Source: Paraburkholderia sp. PREW-6R (GTDB taxonomy: Bacteria; Pseudomonadota; Gammaproteobacteria; Burkholderiales; Burkholderiaceae). From it: a stretch of 64,000 bases of DNA. Position numbers and translations under genes: made by a program. Positions 28,572-39,130 of this stretch are shown piece after piece. The stretch lies in contig NZ_CP155073.1 of NCBI RefSeq assembly GCF_039621805.1, positions 2,728,001-2,792,000 on the forward strand, given 5' to 3'. The notes under the pieces are model-generated. The model was not told the origin of the DNA. It was given only the letters and a program-made list of their open reading frames with translations, and did not search any database. Each line of letters starts with the position of its first letter. The stretch's first letter is position 1.

Positions 28572-28657
28572 TCACGGCCGGGTGGCTGCGCATGCCTTCA
28601 TGCGAAACACCCTGCCGGGGGGTTCAGACAGTGGGACGTCCAGAAAATGACTCGCGC

Positions 28658-29176
28658 TTACAGCGGCGGCAATGCCATGGCGTGAGCCGCCTCGTTCTGG
28701 CGCACGCGGAAAGCGGCGAGCTTCTCTGCAAGTTCGGTATTCGTGCCGCTCAGAATCGACACTGCGAACAACGCTGCGTTCGCGGCGCCCGCTTCGCCGA
28801 TTGCAAATGTCGCAACCGGCACACCCTTGGGCATCTGCACGATGGAATGCAGCGAATCCACGCCTTTCAGGTACTTGCTCGACACCGGCACGCCAAGCAC
28901 CGGTACCGTCGTCTTGGCCGCGAGCATGCCCGGCAGATGCGCCGCACCGCCCGCGCCCGCGATGATCGCGCGAATGCCACGCGCGCGTGCACTTTCAGCA
29001 TAGGCGAACATTTCGTCGGGCATACGGTGCGCGGAGACCACCTTCGCCTCGTAAGGCACGCCGAATTCCTGAAGAATCGCGACGGCGTTCTTCATCACTT
29101 CCCAATCGGAACTGGAGCCCATCAGTACGCCGACGAACGGCGCGCTGTGCGTATGGGCAGTTTGAGCTTCACTCAT
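28658..29176 (-). CDS. purE: N5-carboxyaminoimidazole ribonucleotide mutase
   Basis: 172-residue class I PurE, converting N5-CAIR to [14 protein letters not shown] and the catalytic [10 protein letters not shown] (active His) are conserved, as is [10 protein letters not shown]. Length is normal. It is 43 bases downstream of purC and about 100 bases upstream of purK, one transcriptional block. Confidence 0.97.
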   Translation of the reverse strand: MSEAQTAHTHSAPFVGVLMGSSSDWEVMKNAVAILQEFGVPYEAKVVSAHRMPDEMFAYAESARARGIRAIIAGAGGAAHLPGMLAAKTTVPVLGVPVSSKYLKGVDSLHSIVQMPKGVPVATFAIGEAGAANAALFAVSILSGTNTELAEKLAAFRVRQNEAAHAMALPPL

Positions 29177-29219
29177 GTTACGGCTTCCTTTTTCTCTGCG
29201 TGTACGAAAGGTGCGCGTA

Positions 29220-30110
29220 TCAGGCGAGCTTCTGTCCGGTCAGGCGTTCGAGCGCTTCCTGATACTTTTCGCCCGTTTTCGTGACCACGTCGTCCGGCAG
29301 TTTCGGCGCCGGCGGCTCTTTCTTCCACGCCTGGGTTTCGAGCCAGTCGCGCACGAACTGCTTGTCGAACGACGGCGGGTTCGTGCCGACCTGATACTGA
29401 TCCGCCGGCCAGAAGCGCGACGAATCCGCCGTCAACGCTTCGTCCATCAGATACAGCTTGCCGTGGTCGTCCAGACCGAATTCGAACTTCGTATCCGCAA
29501 TGATGATCCCGCGCGTAGCCGCGTAATCCGCCGCTTCCTTGTACAGCCTGATCGAGATGTCGCGGATCGTGGCCGACAGTTCGGTACCGATGCGACGCTC
29601 CATCTCGTCGTACGTGATGTTCTCGTCGTGGTGGCCCATTTCGGCCTTGGCGGCCGGCGTGAAGATCGGCTCAGGCAGCTTTTGCGCATTCTGCAAACCC
29701 GGCGGCAGTTGTACGCCGCACACCGAACCGGTCGCCTGGTAGTCCTTCCAGCCGCTGCCGGCCAGATAGCCGCGCACCACCGCTTCCACCAGAATCGGCT
29801 CGAGGCGCTTGACCACCACCGCACGGCCTTTTACCTGCTCGGCTTCGTCCGCCGCGACCACGGATTCCGGCGCGACGCCCGTCAGGTGGTTCGGCACCAC
29901 GTGCTTGAGCTTGTCGAACCAGAAGTTCGCCATTTCGTTGAGCACGCGACCCTTGTTCGGAATCGGCTCGCCCATGATCACGTCGAACGCCGACAGACGG
30001 TCGGTCGTGACGATCAGCAACTGGTCGTTGCCCACGGCATAGTTGTCGCGGACTTTGCCGCGGCCGAGCAGCGGCAGCGAGCGGAGCGTGGATTCGTAGA
30101 GGGTAGACAT
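29220..30110 (-). CDS. purC: Phosphoribosylaminoimidazole-succinocarboxamide synthase
   Basis: 296-residue SAICAR synthetase, joining CAIR and aspartate with [15 protein letters not shown] (nucleotide loop) is near the N-terminus; [13 protein letters not shown] and [19 protein letters not shown] are typical. This is the longer (about 296-residue) form found in betaproteobacteria and yeast. First gene of the pur block; the fba gene upstream ends with its own terminator. Confidence 0.97.
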   Translation of the reverse strand: MSTLYESTLRSLPLLGRGKVRDNYAVGNDQLLIVTTDRLSAFDVIMGEPIPNKGRVLNEMANFWFDKLKHVVPNHLTGVAPESVVAADEAEQVKGRAVVVKRLEPILVEAVVRGYLAGSGWKDYQATGSVCGVQLPPGLQNAQKLPEPIFTPAAKAEMGHHDENITYDEMERRIGTELSATIRDISIRLYKEAADYAATRGIIIADTKFEFGLDDHGKLYLMDEALTADSSRFWPADQYQVGTNPPSFDKQFVRDWLETQAWKKEPPAPKLPDDVVTKTGEKYQEALERLTGQKLA

Positions 30111-30154
30111 CGTCGTGGTTCGCTAAAAGTGGGGCAAAAAGTGTGACCGGAACA

Positions 30155-30193
30155 AAAGGGAAACGCCGTTCCCCGGATGATGCGGGAACGGCG
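30155..30193 (-). terminator. Intrinsic terminator of fba
   Basis: On the minus strand CGCCGTTCCC pairs with GGGAACGGCG across a short loop and is followed by TTTCCCTTTT. A second inverted repeat (CCTGGCC/GGCCAGG, 30206-30223) lies just before it. Confidence 0.8.
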
Positions 30194-30243
30194 ATCTGAC
30201 GACAACCTGGCCAGACGGCCAGGTGCAGAGCTTTGGTTATAGC

Positions 30244-31308
30244 TTAGCGGACGACTTGCGCAAGCTCGCCCGACTTGTACTTCTCCGCAATTTTATCAAG
30301 CGAAACCGGCTTGATCTTGCCAGCCTGGCCTTCGCAACCAAATTCAACGTAGCGCTCGACGCAGATTTTCATCGCGGCTTCCCGCGCCGGCTTCAGGTAA
30401 TCGCGCGGGTCGAACTTGCCCGGATTCGTTGCCATGTAGCGGCGGATCGCGGCGGTGATCGCCAGACGCAGGTCGGTGTCGATGTTGACCTTGCGCACGC
30501 CGTGCTTGATGCCTTCCTGAATTTCCTCGACCGGCACGCCATAAGTTTCTTTCATGTCGCCGCCGAATTCGCGGATTTGCGCGAGCAATTCCTGCGGCAC
30601 CGACGACGAACCGTGCATCACCAGGTGCGTGTTCGGGATGCGCTGATGAATCTCCTTGATGCGCTCGATCGACAGGATGTCGCCCGTCGGCTTCTTGCTG
30701 AACTTGTACGCACCGTGCGATGTGCCGATCGCGATCGCCAATGCGTCGCACTGGGTCAGCTTGACGAAGTCGGCGGCCTGCTCCGGGTCGGTCAGCAATT
30801 GCTCGCGGGTCATCGTGCCTTCCGCGCCGTGGCCGTCTTCCTTGTCGCCCTTCATGGTTTCCAGCGAGCCGAGCACGCCCAGTTCCGCTTCCACCGTAAT
30901 GCCGATCGAGTGCGCCGCTTCAACGACCTTGCGCGACACGTCGACGTTGTACTCGTACGAAGCGACCGTCTTGCCGTCGGCTTCGAGCGAACCGTCCATC
31001 ATCACGCTGGTAAAGCCGCTGCGGATGGCCGCCATGCACACCGCCGGCGACTGCCCGTGGTCCTGGTGCATCACCACCGGAATATGCGGATAGGATTCGA
31101 CCGCGGCTTCGATCAGGTGGCGCAGGAACGGCTCACCCGCGTACTTACGCGCGCCGGCCGATGCCTGCATGATGACCGGTGCGTTGACCTTGTCGGCCGC
31201 GGCCATGATGGCCTGCACCTGCTCAAGATTGTTCACGTTGAAGGCCGGAATGCCATAACCGCTTTCGGCGGCATGGTCCAGCAGTTGACGCATTGATACG
31301 AGAGGCAT
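30244..31308 (-). CDS. fba: Fructose-bisphosphate aldolase, class II
   Basis: 354-residue zinc-dependent aldolase (Calvin-cycle-type subfamily) splitting fructose 1,6-bisphosphate in glycolysis or joining trioses in gluconeogenesis. The metal and substrate regions [20 protein letters not shown] and the later HGSSSVP and NIDTDLRLA are present. The ATG follows AAGGAG; the upstream in-frame extension to 31464 has no family character. Its neighbours pyk and pgk make a glycolytic cluster. Confidence 0.96.
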   Translation of the reverse strand: MPLVSMRQLLDHAAESGYGIPAFNVNNLEQVQAIMAAADKVNAPVIMQASAGARKYAGEPFLRHLIEAAVESYPHIPVVMHQDHGQSPAVCMAAIRSGFTSVMMDGSLEADGKTVASYEYNVDVSRKVVEAAHSIGITVEAELGVLGSLETMKGDKEDGHGAEGTMTREQLLTDPEQAADFVKLTQCDALAIAIGTSHGAYKFSKKPTGDILSIERIKEIHQRIPNTHLVMHGSSSVPQELLAQIREFGGDMKETYGVPVEEIQEGIKHGVRKVNIDTDLRLAITAAIRRYMATNPGKFDPRDYLKPAREAAMKICVERYVEFGCEGQAGKIKPVSLDKIAEKYKSGELAQVVR

Positions 31309-31518
31309 TGCTGTAACTCCTTGGATTGAAACGAATTCTTTTGCCGTCGGCATCTTTTTCGGACGATTTGTCGCGAGGCAGACTGCATACCCGGGCGTCC
31401 ATTCTCCACGCGCATTTTTCCTGCTTGCGCAACCGGAGTCTGTGCGCCGCCTCTCGCGGGGCATGACAGCCTGCTTCGCTCAATCAGTCCTGTGCCGATC
31501 GAGCAGTGTGCCGCGTGA

Positions 31519-32955
31519 TCAATACGGTTCGCCAACCCGCACGATTTTCAGCGTATTCGTGCCGCCGGCCTGACCCATCGGCTCGCCGACGGTGAGCACC
31601 ACCATATCGCCGCGCGACGCGTAGCCCTTGCTGACCACCGTTTCCAGCGCCTGTTGCAACGCAATGTCACGATCGGTGTTGGTGTCGAGATGAAGCGACG
31701 TGACATTGCGGTACAGCGCCATGGCCCGTTCGCTGCCGACGCGCGGTGTGAGCGCGAAGATCGGCACGTGCGTCCAGTGACGCGACATCCACAACGCAGT
31801 CGACCCGGATTCGGTCAACGCGACAATCGCCTTTGCGCCCAGGTGGAATGCGGTGAACAGCGCGCCCATCGCGATCGACTGGTCGATCCGCGTGAACGTG
31901 CGGTCGAGGAAATCCTTATCCAGTTCCGACGACTCCGACTTCTCCGCTTCCACGCAGATCGCCGCCATGGTTTCGATGGTCTGCACCGGATACTTGCCCG
32001 CCGCCGATTCCGCCGACAGCATGACCGCGTCCGTGCCGTCCAGCACCGCGTTCGCGACGTCCGACACTTCGGCGCGCGTCGGCACCGGCGCATGGATCAT
32101 CGACTCCATCATCTGCGTGGCGGTGATCACGAACTTGTTCGATTCGCGCGCCATGCGGATCATGCGCTTTTGCAGCGCCGGAACCGCGGCGTTGCCCACC
32201 TCCACCGCCAGGTCGCCGCGCGCGACCATGATGCCGTCCGACGCGTCGAGAATGCCTTGCAACGCGGGAATCGCTTCCGCGCGCTCGATCTTGGCGATCA
32301 TCTTCGGCTTGATGCCGTAAGGCGCGCCGGCGATATTCGCCAGCTGGCGGGCCATTTCCATGTCCGTGGCGTTCTTCGGAAACGACACTGCGACGAAATC
32401 CACGCCGAGCGACATCGCCGTGCGGATGTCTTCCATGTCTTTCGCGGTCAGCGCGGGCGCGGACAGACCGCCGCCCTGGCGGTTGATGCCCTTGTTGTTC
32501 GACAGCTCGCCGCCGATCTTCACGATCGTGTGGATTTCATTGCCGATCACGCGCTGAACGTCCAGCACGATCAGGCCGTCGTTCAGCAACAGCACGTCGC
32601 CCGCTTTCAGGTCACGCGGCAAGTCCTTGTAATCGAGGCCGGCGCGTTCCTCGTTACCGAGTTCGCAGCCCGCGTCGAGAATGAACGGCTCGCCGGCAAC
32701 CAGCATGATCTTGCCGTTTTCGAATTTGCCGACCCGGATTTTCGGGCCTTGCAGGTCCGCCATGATGGCGACTTCGCGGCCGGCCTGGCGGGCCGCCTCG
32801 CGCACGAATTCGGCGCGCTGGCGGTGGTCGTCGGCGGTGCCGTGCGAGAAATTGAGTCGCACCACGTCCAGTCCTGCCTGAATCATTTGCAGCAGGATTT
32901 CCGGCGTACTGGAAGCCGGTCCGATGGTGGCGACAATTTTGGTGGCGCGATGCAT
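31519..32955 (-). CDS. pyk: Pyruvate kinase
   Basis: 478-residue kinase forming pyruvate and ATP from phosphoenolpyruvate. TKIVATIGPASSTPEIL and RLNFSHG at the N-terminus, the active-site MIAKIERAEAI and VARGDLAVEVG, and the C-terminal allosteric domain are all present. The ATG at MHRATK has GAGGAG five bases upstream and matches the family start. The frame stays open for another 459 bases upstream to the pgk stop codon, which is unusual and is reported separately. Confidence 0.95.
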   Translation of the reverse strand: MHRATKIVATIGPASSTPEILLQMIQAGLDVVRLNFSHGTADDHRQRAEFVREAARQAGREVAIMADLQGPKIRVGKFENGKIMLVAGEPFILDAGCELGNEERAGLDYKDLPRDLKAGDVLLLNDGLIVLDVQRVIGNEIHTIVKIGGELSNNKGINRQGGGLSAPALTAKDMEDIRTAMSLGVDFVAVSFPKNATDMEMARQLANIAGAPYGIKPKMIAKIERAEAIPALQGILDASDGIMVARGDLAVEVGNAAVPALQKRMIRMARESNKFVITATQMMESMIHAPVPTRAEVSDVANAVLDGTDAVMLSAESAAGKYPVQTIETMAAICVEAEKSESSELDKDFLDRTFTRIDQSIAMGALFTAFHLGAKAIVALTESGSTALWMSRHWTHVPIFALTPRVGSERAMALYRNVTSLHLDTNTDRDIALQQALETVVSKGYASRGDMVVLTVGEPMGQAGGTNTLKIVRVGEPY

Positions 32956-33415
32956 GAGTCTCCTCGTCTGGGTGAGATCGCTGGAAAGAGCGCTGCGAGT
33001 CGGATGCGGAGGCTGCACACCGATAGATGCTGCCAGGGGCTGCGCGCCAGTCATCGCCAGCGTCGCTTTATGGGGTGAAGCGGTGTTCGATACCAGCACA
33101 GGGGGTGCGGGCGGAGGGACCGGTGTCACCTCGTCGTCGGGGAGTTCTGCTGGCGAATGGGCGGCGTCCGTGAGCGCGGCGGATACGTTGACTGCTCCGC
33201 CGGACAGATCCGTTGCTTCGCCGGCAGTGGTCAACTCCGCGAGCGCAGTGGACGAGCCGGATTCTTCTTGTTGATGTGCTGCCGGCGTAGTGGCGGCGGA
33301 GCGCACTTCGCGCTCCTCTGCCGCCGCCGCGGTATGGCGCGGCGACTGGCCGTCGCGCGCCTTGGCAGACTTTGCCGGCTTCGCCGGCTTTGCAATCAGG
33401 GAGCGCGTGGTCACT
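32956..33415 (-). other. pgk-pyk gap, open in frame with pyk
   Basis: The 460 bases contain no stop codon in the pyk frame. A GTG (33412-33414) follows the pgk stop after one base and would start a Lys/Ala/Pro-rich sequence (SLIAKPAKPAKSAKARDG) that continues as an acidic, Ala/Thr/Pro-rich, probably disordered stretch of about 153 residues joined to pyruvate kinase. G/C at third positions is strong for the first 30 codons and weaker later. Either a disordered extension is made or the openness is a by-product of composition. Confidence 0.35.
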
Positions 33416-34609
33416 TTAGGCCCGCGATTCCAGGACTTCGACCGCCGGCAGCTTCTTGCCTTCGAGGAACTCGAGGAAAGCGCCGCCGCCCGTCGAGATG
33501 TAGCTGACCTTGTCCTGGATGCCGTACTTGGCGATGGCCGCAAGCGTGTCGCCGCCGCCCGCGATCGAGAATGCCGACGACCTGGCGATTGCGTCCGCCA
33601 GTGTCTTCGTGCCGTTGCCGAACTGGTCGAACTCGAACACGCCAACCGGGCCGTTCCACACGATCGTGCCGGCTTTTTCCAGCTGCATCGCGAGTACTTT
33701 CGCGGTTTCCGGTCCGATATCGAGAATCATGTCGTCGTCTTGAACATCGGCAACCGCCTTGATTTCGGCCTTGGCCGTCGGCGAGAACTCCTTGGCGGTG
33801 ACGACGTCGCTCGGGATCGGTACGGACGCGCCACGGGCTTTCGCGGCGTCGATAATGGCCTTTGCTTCTTCGACCAGATCGGCTTCGGCAAGCGACTTGC
33901 CGATCTTCAGGCCCGCGGCCAGCATGAACGTGTTCGCAATGCCGCCGCCCACGATCAGCTGATCGACCTTGTCGCCGAGCGACTTCAGAATGGTCAGTTT
34001 GGTGGACACCTTCGAGCCGGCGACGATCGCCACCAGCGGACGCTTCGGCGAACCGAGCGCCTTGCCGAGCGCTTCGAGTTCGGCGGCGAGGAGCGGACCC
34101 GCGCACGCGACGGGCGCGTACTTGGCGATCCCGTGCGTGGTGGCCTCGGCGCGGTGCGCGGTGCCGAACGCGTCGTTCACGTAGATATCGCAGAGCTTCG
34201 CCATTTTTTGCGCAAGCTCGTCGGAATCCTTCTTCTCGCCCTTGTTGACGCGGCAGTTCTCCAGCAGCACCACCTGGCCCGGCGCCACGTTCACGCCGTT
34301 CTCCACCCAGTGCGCGACTAGCGGCACGTCGCGGCCCAGCAGCTCGGCAAGCCGCTTGCCGACCGGCGCGAGCGAGTCTTCCGGCTTGAAGTCGCCTTCG
34401 GTCGGGCGCCCCAGATGCGACGTGACCATCACGGCGGCGCCTGCGTCCAGCGCGGCCTTGATGGCCGGCACCGACGCGCGGATGCGGGTGTCTTCGGTGA
34501 TGTTGCCTTGATCGTCCTGCGGGACGTTGAGATCGGCACGGATGAACACGCGTTTGCCGGATAGTTTGCCTTCGGCGATCAGATCGGAGAGACGCAAAAC
34601 CTTGTTCAT
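33416..34609 (-). CDS. pgk: Phosphoglycerate kinase
   Basis: 397-residue glycolytic kinase interconverting 1,3-bisphosphoglycerate and 3-phosphoglycerate with [21 protein letters not shown], the hinge and the phosphate-binding [14 protein letters not shown] are visible. The start at [10 protein letters not shown] matches the family; a longer open frame upstream is not supported. First of the pgk-pyk-fba cluster. About 270 bases upstream hold no recognisable gene. Confidence 0.97.
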   Translation of the reverse strand: MNKVLRLSDLIAEGKLSGKRVFIRADLNVPQDDQGNITEDTRIRASVPAIKAALDAGAAVMVTSHLGRPTEGDFKPEDSLAPVGKRLAELLGRDVPLVAHWVENGVNVAPGQVVLLENCRVNKGEKKDSDELAQKMAKLCDIYVNDAFGTAHRAEATTHGIAKYAPVACAGPLLAAELEALGKALGSPKRPLVAIVAGSKVSTKLTILKSLGDKVDQLIVGGGIANTFMLAAGLKIGKSLAEADLVEEAKAIIDAAKARGASVPIPSDVVTAKEFSPTAKAEIKAVADVQDDDMILDIGPETAKVLAMQLEKAGTIVWNGPVGVFEFDQFGNGTKTLADAIARSSAFSIAGGGDTLAAIAKYGIQDKVSYISTGGGAFLEFLEGKKLPAVEVLESRA

Positions 34610-34878
34610 GGGCGTTTGTGTGCGAGTTGATGAGAAGGCGGTGGCGGACAACGCGCTGCCAGCCTCGCGCGGCGAACTCCAGCGCTCAGGCACAGCAGCG
34701 GCTCCACTGACTCGGGTGCCGCCGGCAAGGCCGCGGCGCGCGCCCAGCAACGGCGCGGTTATCCCGGAAACATTCATTTTAACTGATCCCCACTGCCTTC
34801 TGACCCGCAACCCGGCGAATGTCCCGTATTTGAAGACACGCGCGGCGTGTCGCAGCGCAGCATGGGCTGCAGGAACGC

Positions 34879-35202
34879 CTAGTTCAGGAGCCGCAACAAT
34901 GTGAATATGGCCATCCCGACGACAATGGTGCCGAGCATGGTGCGCCGCCACAGAAACCAGGCGAGCGCGGATAAAGTGGCGTAGAACTCGTGATTCGACG
35001 GCGCGAACGAGAGGCCCTCCGGCGTGGCGAGCACATCGGGCAGCACAACCGCCGCCAACGCGGCGGCCGGCGCGTAGCGCAGCATGCGCTGCACGCGCGG
35101 CGGCAGTACGGTGCGCTCGCCGCCAATCAGGAACATCGCGCGTGTCAGCGTGGTGACGATGGTCATGCCGAAGATGGCAAGCCAGATCTGCGTGGAAGTC
35201 AT
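34879..35202 (-). CDS. azlD: AzlD-type branched-chain amino acid export subunit
   Basis: 107-residue hydrophobic protein with three to four membrane helices, of the AzlD family (small subunit of the AzlCD/YgaZH branched-chain amino acid exporter). Its ATG overlaps the stop of azlC by four bases, so it is translationally coupled. Family typical length is about 100-110. Confidence 0.88.
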   Translation of the reverse strand: MTSTQIWLAIFGMTIVTTLTRAMFLIGGERTVLPPRVQRMLRYAPAAALAAVVLPDVLATPEGLSFAPSNHEFYATLSALAWFLWRRTMLGTIVVGMAIFTLLRLLN

Positions 35203-35945
35203 CGGGAATCTCCGGCGCTGTTGCGGATGCGCCGCAAGTCGGCGCGCTCGACCATCAGATCCGCCGCGCTTCCGGCAACGATGGCGGCGACGACGGCAAG
35301 CGGCAGCGCGAGCCGGTACGGCAGGTCGAAAGCGAGCAGCGACACCACCCCGGCGATGCTGACGGCGACCAGCGTGGAGCGCGTGGCGATCGCCGACACC
35401 ATGATCGGCAAGAGCGCGAGCGTGCCGGCGAGCGCAAGGCCCCAGTTATCCGGAATCAGGCTCGCGAGCAGAATGCCGATGATCGACGAGACCTGCCATG
35501 ACAGCCAGCTCGCGAGCGCCATGCCCCAGTAGTACGCCTCCTTGCCGGGCACGTAGCCCGTCGGGAAGCTCTTTTTCTGGAACAGCAGATAGATCACGTC
35601 ACCGTTGAAATAGCCGAGCACGATGCGCCGCCACATCGGCAGATAGGAAAAATGCGGCGCGAGTCCCACGCTGAAAATCACGAAGCGCGTGTTGACCATG
35701 GCGGCCGTGAGCAGCGCGGTCCAGATCGGGAGCTTTGCCGCTAGCAGCGGCAGCACCGCCAGCTGCGACGAGCCCGCGTAGCACAGCAGCGACATGGTGA
35801 GCGCCTGCGGCAGCGTAAGCACGGACTTGCTCATGGCGATGCCGGTAACGAGTCCCCACGAAAAGATCGCCATCAGCGTGGGCGAGTAGTCGCGCGCGCC
35901 CTCACGGAAGGCGCGGCGATCGGTGTCTGACAGGCGAGCGAACAT
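35199..35945 (-). CDS. azlC: AzlC-type branched-chain amino acid exporter, large subunit
   Basis: 248-residue membrane protein with about seven to eight helices, AzlC family. The family block [20 protein letters not shown] and [15 protein letters not shown] is clear. The ATG at 35945 is chosen because the upstream open extension of 64 residues is Arg-rich. It is divergent from ilvE, the last enzyme of branched-chain amino acid synthesis, which fits an exporter of Val/Leu/Ile. Confidence 0.88.
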   Translation of the reverse strand: MFARLSDTDRRAFREGARDYSPTLMAIFSWGLVTGIAMSKSVLTLPQALTMSLLCYAGSSQLAVLPLLAAKLPIWTALLTAAMVNTRFVIFSVGLAPHFSYLPMWRRIVLGYFNGDVIYLLFQKKSFPTGYVPGKEAYYWGMALASWLSWQVSSIIGILLASLIPDNWGLALAGTLALLPIMVSAIATRSTLVAVSIAGVVSLLAFDLPYRLALPLAVVAAIVAGSAADLMVERADLRRIRNSAGDSR

Positions 35946-36271
35946 GAGGGCGGATCGGGGCGATGCACGACGGGCGCAGCGCGTGGCTGGCGCGCCGCAA
36001 CGAAGGACGAGCCGGCGCAACGCAGCGATGCCACTTGCCGATGGCATGTGGACGAGCCGCCGGGGCGCCGGATTCAATTTAAGCGTGCGCTGGATTATAG
36101 CGTTCGGCCTGCGGCCAAACGCCCGTTCCTTGTGCAAAAGACGCTAAAATAATGTTCTTCGCAACACCTCACGAGAAAACGCAGGGCTGCTCCTGCATTC
36201 TTGCCCCTCGGGGACCTGACGCGGCGCGCCAGGTTGGGGCGCACTCATAACCGCACCCGCTGGAGAATCGT
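35946..36271. other. Divergent promoter region azlC / ilvE
   Basis: No gene. An AT-rich element CTAAAATAAT (36144-36153) about 120 bases upstream of ilvE is a plausible -10 region, but the -35 is not clear. An inverted repeat CTGACGCGG/CGCGCCAGG-like sequence lies in the ilvE leader. No attenuator peptide rich in Leu/Ile/Val was found. Confidence 0.4.
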
Positions 36272-37195
36272 ATGTCAATGGCCGACCGCGACGGCAAGAT
36301 CTGGATGGATGGCAAACTCATCGACTGGCGCGATGCCAAGATCCACGTGCTGACCCACACGCTGCACTACGGCATGGGCGTGTTCGAGGGCGTGCGCGCG
36401 TACAGGACGGCAGACGGCGGCACCGCGATTTTCCGTCTGCAGGAGCACACCAAACGGCTGCTCAACTCGGCCAAGATTTTCCAGATGGAAGTGCCGTTCG
36501 ACCATGAAACGCTCGCCGCCGCGCAGCGCGAAGTGGTCCGCGAAAACAAGCTCGAATCGTGCTATCTGCGCCCGATCATCTGGGTCGGCTCGGAAAAGCT
36601 CGGCGTGTCGGCCAAGGGCAACACCATCCACGTGGCGATCGCCGCGTGGCCGTGGGGCGCCTATCTCGGCGAAGACGGGCTCGCCAAGGGCATCCGCGTG
36701 AAGACGTCGTCGTTCACGCGGCATCATGTGAACGTGTCCATGGTTCGCGCGAAGGCGTCGGGCTGGTACGTGAACTCGATTCTCGCCAACCAGGAAGCGA
36801 TTGCCGACGGCTACGACGAAGCGCTGCTGCTCGACGTGGACGGCTACGTGTCGGAAGGCTCGGGCGAAAACTTCTTCCTCGTGAACAACGGCAAGCTGTA
36901 CACGCCGGATCTGTCGTCGTGCCTCGACGGCATTACGCGCGACACGGTCCTTACGCTCGCGCGCGACATGGGCATCCCCGTGATCGAAAAGCGCATCACG
37001 CGTGACGAGGTCTACACCTGCGACGAAGCGTTCTTCACCGGCACCGCCGCCGAGGTCACACCGATCCGTGAGCTCGACAACCGCACGATCGGCTCGGGCG
37101 CACGCGGCCCGATCACGGAAAAGCTGCAATCGGCATTCTTCGACGTGGTGAACGGCAAGAGCGAGCAGTACAACCACTGGCTCACGAAGATCTGA
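36272..37195 (+). CDS. ilvE: Branched-chain amino acid aminotransferase
   Basis: 307-residue class IV PLP aminotransferase that makes the final transamination to Val, Leu and Ile. The N-terminal THTLHYGMGVFEGVRAY, the PLP Lys region KASGWYVNS and the EGSGENFFLV block are typical. ATG has GGAG upstream. It is followed by a small zinc-finger gene 96 bases downstream, a conserved Burkholderia arrangement. Confidence 0.96.
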   Translation: MSMADRDGKIWMDGKLIDWRDAKIHVLTHTLHYGMGVFEGVRAYRTADGGTAIFRLQEHTKRLLNSAKIFQMEVPFDHETLAAAQREVVRENKLESCYLRPIIWVGSEKLGVSAKGNTIHVAIAAWPWGAYLGEDGLAKGIRVKTSSFTRHHVNVSMVRAKASGWYVNSILANQEAIADGYDEALLLDVDGYVSEGSGENFFLVNNGKLYTPDLSSCLDGITRDTVLTLARDMGIPVIEKRITRDEVYTCDEAFFTGTAAEVTPIRELDNRTIGSGARGPITEKLQSAFFDVVNGKSEQYNHWLTKI

Positions 37196-37291
37196 CGCAT
37201 TGGCGCACGCCGCCGCGGCCGCGAATGGCCGTGGTGCGCCAGCGCCGTCACCGGCACTACGCACGCACCCTGCATACAACGAGAAAGTCCC

Positions 37292-37486
37292 ATGAGCGAA
37301 ACCAAGGAAATGCCGCTGGTCGAACTGTCGGCAAAGGATCTTCCGGCTTATTGTCCGAACCCGGGCATGCCGCGCTGGAGCGCGCATCCGCGCGTCTTTA
37401 TCGATGTCACGCACGGCGAAGCCAAGTGCCCGTACTGCAGCACGCGCTACAAGCTGCGCGACGGCGAAGTGGTCAAGGGTCACTGA
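37292..37486 (+). CDS. Small zinc-finger domain protein (CHCC type)
   Basis: 64 residues. The C-terminal half, AKCPYCSTRYKL preceded by a Cys and His further upstream, is the CHCC zinc-ribbon found in mitochondrial NDUFS6 and bacterial homologues. Betaproteobacteria often carry it between ilvE and waaF; its role there is unknown. The start ATG has AGAAAG seven bases upstream, a weak site. Confidence 0.85.
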   Translation: MSETKEMPLVELSAKDLPAYCPNPGMPRWSAHPRVFIDVTHGEAKCPYCSTRYKLRDGEVVKGH

Positions 37487-37925
37487 GCACGGCACGCTGA
37501 TCGCTTGTGGCAGGGTGTAGCGCGATGCGCATTCCGGTCGCCCATCCGTACGAAAGCGGCCTTCGGACTTGCGACGACGCGCTCCTGGCGCTGAGTGTGG
37601 GCTGAGTGTGGGCTGAGTGTGGGCTGAGTTGGCGCTGAGCCGGCGTTGCCTGAAGGCGTTGACTTCGCGTTCAATCGGCATGGAAGGAGGCAGTCTGCGC
37701 CGCCGTGCCGGGCACGAGCCTCGCGAGCGGAGCAGGTTCCTCGCTCGGTGTGGCGAACCATTCCAAGCATGCCGACCGTAGCCGCCGAGGCACGCCACCG
37801 TTCCACAGCCTTCGTGCCACAGCCTTTGTTTCGCCGCCTGCTTTCGCAGGCATTTCCCTGTTATTCAACCGAATGCCACGCGCGCTGCGCGCGGCCATTC
37901 CTTTCGACACCGGACACACTCTCTG
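37487..37925. other. Gene-free stretch before waaF, with an 11-bp repeat
   Basis: 439 bases without a convincing gene. It contains the short 11-bp repeat listed separately. Several short open frames exist on both strands but lack ribosome sites and family character. The promoter of waaF may be here. Confidence 0.45.
37591..37634. repeat. 11-bp tandem repeat (four units)
   Basis: Three exact copies of ctgagtgtggg and a fourth decayed copy ctgagttggcg, between the zinc-finger gene and waaF. Confidence 0.85.
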
Positions 37926-38951
37926 ATGCGTCGCGCGTTGGTTATCGCACCGAACTGGATCGGTGACGCATTGATGGCGCAGCCGCTGTTTGCGCGCCTC
38001 GTTAAATTGCATCCGCGCATGGTCATCGACGCGGTCGCCCCCTCGTGGGTCGCACCCGTGCTCGAACGCATGCCGGAAATCCGCGACGTCTACGCCACGG
38101 ATCTCGCCCACGGCAAGCTGCAAATGCTGCGCCGCTGGCAACTGGCGAGCGACCTGCGTGACGTCGGCTACGACGCGGCCTACGTGCTGCCGAACTCGCT
38201 CAAATCGGCGCTGATTCCGTGGATGGCGGGCATCCGCCTGCGCATCGGCTATACCGGCGAAAGCCGCTACGGGCTGCTCAACGTGCGTCATGCGAATCCG
38301 CGCAAGGACGAGCGCCCGCCGATGGTTGGCCATTACGCCGCCCTCGCCTACGCGCCCGGCGCCCGCGTCCCCGACGACCTGCCGATGCCGCGGCTCGACA
38401 GCGATCTGAACGAAGCGTCGCGCGTGTCGGCGCGTTTTAATCTGGACACGCGCGTGCCGTTGCTGATGTTCTGCCCGGGCGCCGAGTACGGTCCCGCCAA
38501 ACGTTGGCCGCCGGAGCATTTCGCGGCGCTCGCGCAAATGGTAGGCCAGTCGTTTCCGTACACGCACATCGTCGCGCTCGGCTCGCCGAAGGATGCGCCG
38601 CTCGCGCAGGCCATTGCCGAGAAAGCGCCCAATGTGCGCAACCTGTGCGGCCAGACCGCGTTGGGCGAAGCGTGCGCGCTGATCTCGCGGGCCAATGCCG
38701 TCGTGACGAACGATTCCGGGCTGATGCACGTGGCGGCCGCGCTGCGCCGGCCGCTCGTGGCCGTGTACGGTTCGACCGACCCGCGCCATACGCCGCCCTT
38801 GTCCGAGCTTGCGAAGGTACAATGGCTTCACCTCGAATGCAGCCCCTGTTTTCAGCGCGAGTGTCCGCTTGGCCATCTGAACTGCCTGAAGCAGTTGAGT
38901 GCCGAGCAGGTGTTTGGCGATCTGCGCGGCATGTTGCTCGCGCAGCGCTGA
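37926..38951 (+). CDS. waaF: ADP-heptose:LPS heptosyltransferase II
   Basis: 341-residue GT9 glycosyltransferase that adds the second heptose to the lipopolysaccharide inner core at the inner face of the inner membrane. LVIAPNWIGDALMAQPL at the N-terminus, the central FCPGAEYGPAKRWP and TNDSGLMHVAAAL are family blocks; the C-terminal Cys-rich stretch HLECSPCFQRECPLGH is typical of WaaF. Length is normal. Confidence 0.95.
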   Translation: MRRALVIAPNWIGDALMAQPLFARLVKLHPRMVIDAVAPSWVAPVLERMPEIRDVYATDLAHGKLQMLRRWQLASDLRDVGYDAAYVLPNSLKSALIPWMAGIRLRIGYTGESRYGLLNVRHANPRKDERPPMVGHYAALAYAPGARVPDDLPMPRLDSDLNEASRVSARFNLDTRVPLLMFCPGAEYGPAKRWPPEHFAALAQMVGQSFPYTHIVALGSPKDAPLAQAIAEKAPNVRNLCGQTALGEACALISRANAVVTNDSGLMHVAAALRRPLVAVYGSTDPRHTPPLSELAKVQWLHLECSPCFQRECPLGHLNCLKQLSAEQVFGDLRGMLLAQR

Positions 38952-39130
38952 GGTGGCTGTCAGGTACACGCAACATCGCACGCATCACCGCATGCCTCTG
39001 AGCGCGTCGCGTCATGTTCACGCCTTGCGGCGCGGGCATTCTGGCGCTCGGGGCGAAAGTCCGGTATGCCGGACTGTTCCGCTGACCGCTGCCTAGCAAC
39101 CGCGCGCCGCGCACGAGAGACTGACGAGCC

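Noticed and set aside
37671..38981. Long minus-strand frame opposite waaF
   Set aside because: Shadow of waaF; no domain or ribosome site.
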